10,477 nucleotides of DNA from Thermoplasmata archaeon. GTDB lineage: Archaea > Thermoplasmatota > Thermoplasmata > Lutacidiplasmatales > UBA184. The notes beneath the pieces were generated by a model. That model saw only the letters and a list, made by a program, of their open reading frames with translations, did not search any database and was not told the DNA's origin. The stretch covers positions 1 through 10,477 of the forward strand of contig JAJZMW010000134.1 in assembly GCA_021848165.1 (NCBI GenBank), given 5' to 3'. A program made the position numbers and the translations under genes. Numbering within the stretch: position 1 is the stretch's first letter; every line of letters starts with the position of its first letter. Shown here piece by piece: positions 6,370 to 10,477 of the stretch.

Positions 6370-7857
6370 ATGGCGGACCGTTCGAGGCGTACCGGAACCG
6401 GGCGGCGCTCGATCGCGCGCGCCGGCGGGGCCGCGCTCGTCGTGGCGGTGCTGGTGTTCGGCGCGCTGGGGGTGGGTCTCTCCGCCGTCCCTCCTCCATC
6501 CCCCGCGATCCAATTCGTCATGTCGAACGAGACCGCGGCGTTGCACGGCATGTTCGATTCCGGGGAGCTTCTCTCCAGCGCCTCGAACGGGACCGCCACC
6601 TTGTTCGGCGGGATCGAGAACTATCGGAAGACGACCGACTTCTCGCTCCCGGCGCTCGCCGTCGCTAAGCCCGGCCCCCTCGGCCCTCGGATCCAGAACC
6701 TCACCGCCGTGGTCGAGCCGTACTTCTGGCAGGGCGGCATCTATTCGATCGTCTGGAACGGGACCGCCTGGCTCCTCACCGGGCAGGCCGGCTGGGGGGG
6801 GAAAAACATCGGCACCGCCGTGTGGCTGGACGGGGGCCGGGTGACCAACCTCACCCCGGAACTCGGTCGGTACTTCCCGCGGGGAGGGATCTGGACGTCC
6901 GCCTGGAATGGGAGCAGCTGGCTCGTGGCCGGCAACTCGACCGCGGGACCGATCGCGGTGGCGTTGAGCCCCGCTGGGACGACGCTCAATCTCTCGAGCC
7001 GGATCGTCGGGCACGCCCCCAAGACGTGGATCCAGTCGATGGGATGGAACGGGCACCAATGGTTGCTCGGAGGCGAGGGCATCCTCGGGCTGTTCCAAGG
7101 CTCGAGCTTCACGGACCTCTTTCCGTCGGCGCCGTACGATGGCAACGGAGTGTATTCGATCGGGTGGAACGGAAGCTCGTGGCTCGTCGGGGGAGGCTCC
7201 GGGAGGGCCTCCTCGATCCAGAGCGATCGGGTCGGCCCCGGCCCGACGCTGCCGTCCGACCTCGACCAATCGATCCTGGCCATGACGGCCGCCCCCGCCG
7301 GCTGGCTGATCGGGGGCAAGGGCAGCTCTCCCACGGCGCCGTTGGCCCCGGGTCTTGCCTTCTGGACCGCGGGGGGATCCCTCTCGACCGTGATCGACCT
7401 CGGACCGACCTTGCCCGCCGCGTTCGAGGGGGGGGAGATCTGGGGCGCGACGCCGATCCCCCGGGCGGCGAGCGGGTACTACGTTCTCGGCTTCGGAGAC
7501 TACAACGATACCAGCGGTTCCGCCCGTGGGGCGTTGGCCGAGCTTTTCGTGACCTACGCCCCCCCTCCTCGGGCGATTCTGGATCCAGGCAAGGGCCCCC
7601 TCGCCACCGTTTCCCTCCGCTCGGTCCGCGATGGAGCTCCCGCTCGGGAGAGGCTGAGGAGTCCTGGGGCGAACGGGGGCCGGATCGTGCGGGAGCCCCG
7701 TCCCGGAGGGGGCAGTGCACCGCGGAAACAGGCCCGAACGCCCACGCGCGAGAGCTCGGCGGCGGGCCACCGTTGCCGTCGCTACGGCGCGCGCGATGCG
7801 CATGGGCCGGGACGGATTCGAACCGTCGATCTCCGCCTTGTAAGGGCGACGTCGTAA
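6370..7857 (+). CDS. Predicted secreted or anchored repeat protein, probable beta-propeller
   Basis: The protein has 495 residues. A basic N-terminus followed by a hydrophobic segment (about 19-40) acts as signal peptide or anchor. The body carries repeats of a motif like GGIYSI.WNG..WLL.GG at about 122-138, 172-188, 219-235, 259-275 and 300-316, with weaker copies near 60-81 and 354-376. Spacing of 40-54 residues and the W-G-x-x-W-L-x-x-G pattern resemble blades of a six- or seven-bladed beta-propeller; the fold is inferred from the pattern only. NxS/T sequons fit an exported protein. No catalytic motif is seen, so ligand binding or scaffolding is more likely than catalysis. The repeat region ends near residue 396. 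The remaining 100 residues are Arg/Pro/Gly-rich, and the final 55 bases run antisense through the tRNA-Val gene, so this tail is probably not a folded domain. The start is supported by the TATA element 43 bases upstream; there is no strong Shine-Dalgarno motif. Confidence 0.75.
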   Translation: MADRSRRTGTGRRSIARAGGAALVVAVLVFGALGVGLSAVPPPSPAIQFVMSNETAALHGMFDSGELLSSASNGTATLFGGIENYRKTTDFSLPALAVAKPGPLGPRIQNLTAVVEPYFWQGGIYSIVWNGTAWLLTGQAGWGGKNIGTAVWLDGGRVTNLTPELGRYFPRGGIWTSAWNGSSWLVAGNSTAGPIAVALSPAGTTLNLSSRIVGHAPKTWIQSMGWNGHQWLLGGEGILGLFQGSSFTDLFPSAPYDGNGVYSIGWNGSSWLVGGGSGRASSIQSDRVGPGPTLPSDLDQSILAMTAAPAGWLIGGKGSSPTAPLAPGLAFWTAGGSLSTVIDLGPTLPAAFEGGEIWGATPIPRAASGYYVLGFGDYNDTSGSARGALAELFVTYAPPPRAILDPGKGPLATVSLRSVRDGAPARERLRSPGANGGRIVREPRPGGGSAPRKQARTPTRESSAAGHRCRRYGARDAHGPGRIRTVDLRLVRATS

Positions 7858-7875
7858 CCGCTGGACCACCGGCCC
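7803..7875 (-). tRNA. tRNA-Val (anticodon UAC)
   Basis: The 73-base gene folds fully by eye. A 7-bp acceptor stem (GGGCCGG with CCGGCCC) pairs perfectly, followed by T8 G9 and a D arm with A14, G15, G18 G19 and A21 (3 pairs plus a C13/C22 mismatch). The anticodon stem TCGCC/GGCGG encloses loop CTTACAA, giving anticodon TAC. A five-base variable loop ends in C48, and the T arm is GACGG-TTCGAAT-CCGTC. The discriminator is A and CCA is not encoded. No intron is seen. G15 with C48 is the Levitt pair that carries archaeosine in archaeal tRNAs. The gene lies 31 bases after the stop of arcS in the same direction, so it may be co-transcribed; a weak TATA-like CATAGAC equivalent about 30 bases upstream overlaps the arcS stop. 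The plus-strand repeat-protein gene overlaps it antisense. Confidence 0.96.
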
Positions 7876-7906
7876 CGGCTCCCGACGAGCGCCCCGCCTC
7901 TTGGGT

Positions 7907-9691
7907 CTATGGGGTCTCCGCGTGGCGCCGGTGTCGGAGGTGGACGGCGATCCCCCGTCCGAGCTCCGTCATCAGGCGCCCGCTCATCGCCGCCTCTCCG
8001 ACCGCGGCCAGCGCCCCTCCTTGGGTGACGACGACCGCATCGCCGGTCCGGATCATCGGGTCCGCCGCCCGGACCCCGGGCGCGAAGAGATCGCCGCGCA
8101 GGGGCACATCCGGCCCCGCCTCCACGCGCAGAGGGAACTCGGGGCCGAAGCGTTCGGCCCCGGCGATCGTCAGCTGGAAGAGCCCTCGCTCCTCCTTCCA
8201 CGAGGCGAGGTCGGTCCCCTCCCCGTCGGTCACTCGCTGGAACCAAGGCCGCCCGGCCAAGCGGCACGGATCGGCGAACAGCCGCGCCGCGGCGGGGCGG
8301 CCGAACTGGATCGCGGCGACCTCGGCGAGCTCCTCGCGCACGACGCGCAACGGGCCGCCCGGCACCGGCCCCGACGTCCCCTCCAGCGCGGCCCGGATCG
8401 AGGCTCGGAGCGAATTGATCGCCTCGGGCGACGTCGAGCGGTGATCTCCCAGCGTCCAGACCGTCGGGAGGCGGCTCGGCAACGCCTCTCGGAGGAAGTC
8501 ATACTCGCCCGGATCGAGATGCACCACGATCGATCGGTACCGGCCCTGGGCGAGGATCGCCCGAAGTCCCTCGAGCACGAGTTCCCGTTCCTCGTCCGAC
8601 CAATCCCCCGTCACCGGGATGTCGTAGTGGCGCGCCGGGTGGACGTCCTCGAGCTCCCGGGGCACGACGCCGATCGGGGAGCTCACGGAGACGACGTGCA
8701 GGCGCTCGACCGCGGCGAACCCTTCCCAGGCCGACGCAAATCGACGGTGGGAGCGCGAGCGGCGGTACGGCTTGGTGCGCGAGCACGGGACGAGGAGCAG
8801 CACCTCCTTGCTCGCCGGCGGACGGTAGCGATCGACCAAGCGAGCGCGGAATCGCCGCATCTCGGGGCGTCGCAGCGACTCGGCGAGCACGTAGCGGCCG
8901 ATCCGCTCATCGCCCACGACCGGCGTCCGCTCCTCGAGGGCCGCGGCGAGGAACCGGTCGGCGTACCGGAGCATCTCGGCCTGCGCGGGCTCCGCCGCGA
9001 GCCGTGCCTCGACCAGCTCGCGAAGGCGGCCACGGGCGAGCGCCGACCGCGTTCCCGCCACCGCGCGAGTGTACTCGGCCCCGAGCCGCGGAAGGTCGAC
9101 GGTTCCTTCGGCCCCGCGGTCGGCCCCGAGCGTTTCGTCGAACGTCGTGCCGTGCGCCGCCTGGATCGCCCCTTCGGTGGTGTCGAGCCAATCGACGCCA
9201 AGGTAGGTGAGCAGCGGGATCCGATGCGGGAGCGCGACGCGCGGCGCCCAAACGATCGGCGCGGCGCCGGCGCCTGCGCGCAACGCCCCCATCGTCCGGA
9301 CGAACGGCGCTCCGTCCGACCAGAGGGCGCGGGCGTTGGTGAGCACGATCAGCTCCGCGCCGGGCCAGGAGCCCGGCGTCATGGAATCCAGAGGACCCCG
9401 CACCGTCCAGATCCCGGGCGAGAGCTCGACCGCCGGATCCCCGTCCCGGGCGATCTCCGGGGCCTCGATCGGAACGTGCAGAGGGAGGACGGTGGTCCCG
9501 AACCGGATCGAGAGGCGCCGCTCGTTCGCGGGACCGGGGGCCTCCTCGGCGATCGTCGGAGCGCCGTCCGGCGCGGCCGGCGCGCTCGCCGCGCGCGTCC
9601 ACAGGAGCTGCGGGACGTCGACCGTATCGCGGCCGAGCGTCGCTCGGCCGGCGACCGCCAACCCTTCGATCGTCTCCGCGGAGCGGACCAT
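7907..9691 (-). CDS. arcS: Archaeosine synthase (ArcS / TgtA2), TGT-like protein with PUA domain
   Basis: ArcS acts in the cytoplasm on preQ0-modified tRNA at position 15. In studied archaea it attaches lysine to preQ0, and a radical-SAM partner (RaSEA) then releases archaeosine. The 594-residue protein shows the expected order: an N-terminal domain related to tRNA-guanine transglycosylase (about 1-275), a central ArcS domain with the diagnostic PCSRTKPYRRSRSH motif (302-315) and HLDPGEYDF (391-399), and a C-terminal PUA RNA-binding domain (about 520-590, including DPMIRTGDAVVV). The length is usual for the family. The start at 9691 is preferred because GAGGT (9695-9699, complement) lies just upstream and the following MVRSAETIEGLAVAGRATLG resembles family N-termini. 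An alternative ATG at 9724 adds 11 residues. It follows a prenyltransferase gene by 63 bases and precedes tRNA-Val, all co-directional. Neither the transglycosylase that inserts preQ0 nor RaSEA is in the window. Confidence 0.95.
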   Translation of the reverse strand: MVRSAETIEGLAVAGRATLGRDTVDVPQLLWTRAASAPAAPDGAPTIAEEAPGPANERRLSIRFGTTVLPLHVPIEAPEIARDGDPAVELSPGIWTVRGPLDSMTPGSWPGAELIVLTNARALWSDGAPFVRTMGALRAGAGAAPIVWAPRVALPHRIPLLTYLGVDWLDTTEGAIQAAHGTTFDETLGADRGAEGTVDLPRLGAEYTRAVAGTRSALARGRLRELVEARLAAEPAQAEMLRYADRFLAAALEERTPVVGDERIGRYVLAESLRRPEMRRFRARLVDRYRPPASKEVLLLVPCSRTKPYRRSRSHRRFASAWEGFAAVERLHVVSVSSPIGVVPRELEDVHPARHYDIPVTGDWSDEERELVLEGLRAILAQGRYRSIVVHLDPGEYDFLREALPSRLPTVWTLGDHRSTSPEAINSLRASIRAALEGTSGPVPGGPLRVVREELAEVAAIQFGRPAAARLFADPCRLAGRPWFQRVTDGEGTDLASWKEERGLFQLTIAGAERFGPEFPLRVEAGPDVPLRGDLFAPGVRAADPMIRTGDAVVVTQGGALAAVGEAAMSGRLMTELGRGIAVHLRHRRHAETP

Positions 9692-9754
9692 CGGACCTCG
9701 GAGGGCGGACCCGGGGGACGGCATACGGTTGACGGGCCGGCGGGCCCGTCCGAT

Positions 9755-10477
9755 CTAGACGAGGAACAGGGCGGCCAGCGTCCCGGCGAGATAGAGAGCG
9801 CCGAGGAGGAAGTGCCGTCGGAACGGCCCGCGGGTCGCGGTGGGGTTCCGCGCGAGCTCGGCGTCGCCGTACGCGGCGACGACCCCCATCGCCCCGAGAG
9901 CGAGGTAGTAGGGGAGCCCGAGGCCGATCGCGATGCCGAAGAGGGCGAGCAGGCCGAGCGCCACCGCATGGAGCGCCGGCACGAGCCGCACGCTCGCCCG
10001 GATCCCGAACCGCACGGGGAACGAGCGGAGCCCCTGCGCGCGGTCGTTCTCCACGTCGCCGAGGGAATGGACCGTCTCGAAGGCGGTCCCCCACGCGAGC
10101 ATGCCCGCGACGGCGAGCAGGACCGCGAGCGGGAGCGCGCCCACGACGGCGATGAAGACCGCCGCGGGCGTGATCGCCTCGACCAGGCCGAGGTAGGCCG
10201 TCGTCGCCGTGGTGAACCGTTTCGTGTAGGAGTACCCGAAGACGATGGCGATCGCCACCGGGGCGAGGAGGAACGCGAGCGGGCTGAGGAAGTACGCCGC
10301 GACGATCACGATCGCCGCGCTGCCGAGCGCGAGCCCCAGCGCAAAGCCCGGAGAGAGGCGCCCCGTCACGAGGGCCCGCTCTTGGGTGCGGGGGTTGCGG
10401 GCGTCCTGCGCCCGGTCGGTCCAGCGGTTGAAGCTGTGGCCGGCGTTGCGCGCGGCGACGAACGCGACGACGATCCA
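9755..10477 (-). CDS. UbiA-family aromatic prenyltransferase (5' end outside the window), possibly MqnP/UbiA type
   Basis: The visible 240 residues begin mid-gene at 10477 and end at TAG (9755-9757). UbiA enzymes are integral membrane proteins that transfer a polyprenyl chain from its diphosphate to an aromatic or lipid acceptor. Both Asp-rich magnesium/diphosphate motifs are intact: NRWTDRAQD (17-25) followed by ARNPRT, and DVENDRAQGLRSFPVRFG (141-158). The YSYTKRF motif (about 82-88) and the later helices also match. NRxxDRxxDARNPRT and DVExDRxxGxxSxPxRFG resemble the 4-hydroxybenzoate/menaquinone (UbiA, MqnP) branch more than the archaeal geranylgeranylglyceryl-phosphate branch, so a role in respiratory quinone synthesis is the favoured inference. 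About eight hydrophobic segments are visible. It could be co-transcribed with arcS downstream, although the two pathways are unrelated. Confidence 0.9.
   Translation of the reverse strand, partial: WIVVAFVAARNAGHSFNRWTDRAQDARNPRTQERALVTGRLSPGFALGLALGSAAIVIVAAYFLSPLAFLLAPVAIAIVFGYSYTKRFTTATTAYLGLVEAITPAAVFIAVVGALPLAVLLAVAGMLAWGTAFETVHSLGDVENDRAQGLRSFPVRFGIRASVRLVPALHAVALGLLALFGIAIGLGLPYYLALGAMGVVAAYGDAELARNPTATRGPFRRHFLLGALYLAGTLAALFLV

Noticed and set aside
6253..7869. Minus-strand open frame of 538 codons spanning the repeat protein and the tRNA
   Set aside because: Charged, low-complexity shadow; it would also translate the tRNA, and the opposite frame has a signal segment and repeats.
9379..10094. 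Other minus-strand frames across arcS and the prenyltransferase
   Set aside because: Serine/arginine-rich shadows of two genes that carry clear family motifs.
1..10477. CRISPR array, insertion sequence or phage genes
   Set aside because: No regularly spaced short repeats, transposase motifs or phage proteins were seen on either strand.

Overview
The window looks like GC-rich archaeal chromosomal DNA. A recognisable archaeosine synthase (arcS) and a tRNA-Val with archaeal-style promoter elements nearby point to Archaea. The Ig-like repeat YTVTFTESGL..GTSWSVTL in predicted surface proteins is, from general knowledge, common in high-GC Thermoplasmatota, so an uncultivated Thermoplasmata lineage is the best guess (inference). 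Stop codons are rare at this base composition, so many long frames are shadows and some real genes carry arginine/proline-rich tails.

Region 1 (1-4730, + strand) is a cell-envelope cluster. It opens with the 3' end of a multi-pass membrane protein gene whose first 131 bases match 4159-4289 at 130 of 131 positions. Next come a membrane-anchored protein with two Ig-like repeats (383-1834), a 351-base gap, a secreted type I membrane protein with one Ig-like domain, a transmembrane helix and a cytosolic zinc ribbon (2186-3829), and, 31 bases on, a five-helix membrane protein that also ends in a zinc ribbon (3861-4730). The last two look like an operon, and the fragment at the window start suggests that this cassette has been duplicated in tandem.

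Region 2 (4727-7857) holds two divergent genes for predicted exported proteins: a phospholipase C/acid phosphatase-family phosphoesterase on the minus strand and a repeat protein (probable beta-propeller) on the plus strand. They share a 113-base intergenic region with a single AT-rich TATA-like element. The phosphoesterase gene converges on the five-helix gene, and both use one palindromic CTAG as stop codon.

Region 3 (7803-10477, - strand) is informational and metabolic: a UbiA-family prenyltransferase (5' end beyond the window), arcS, and tRNA-Val(UAC), all in the same direction. The tRNA has G15 and C48, so it is itself a plausible substrate for the archaeosine pathway that arcS serves. 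No mobile element, CRISPR array or rRNA was seen.
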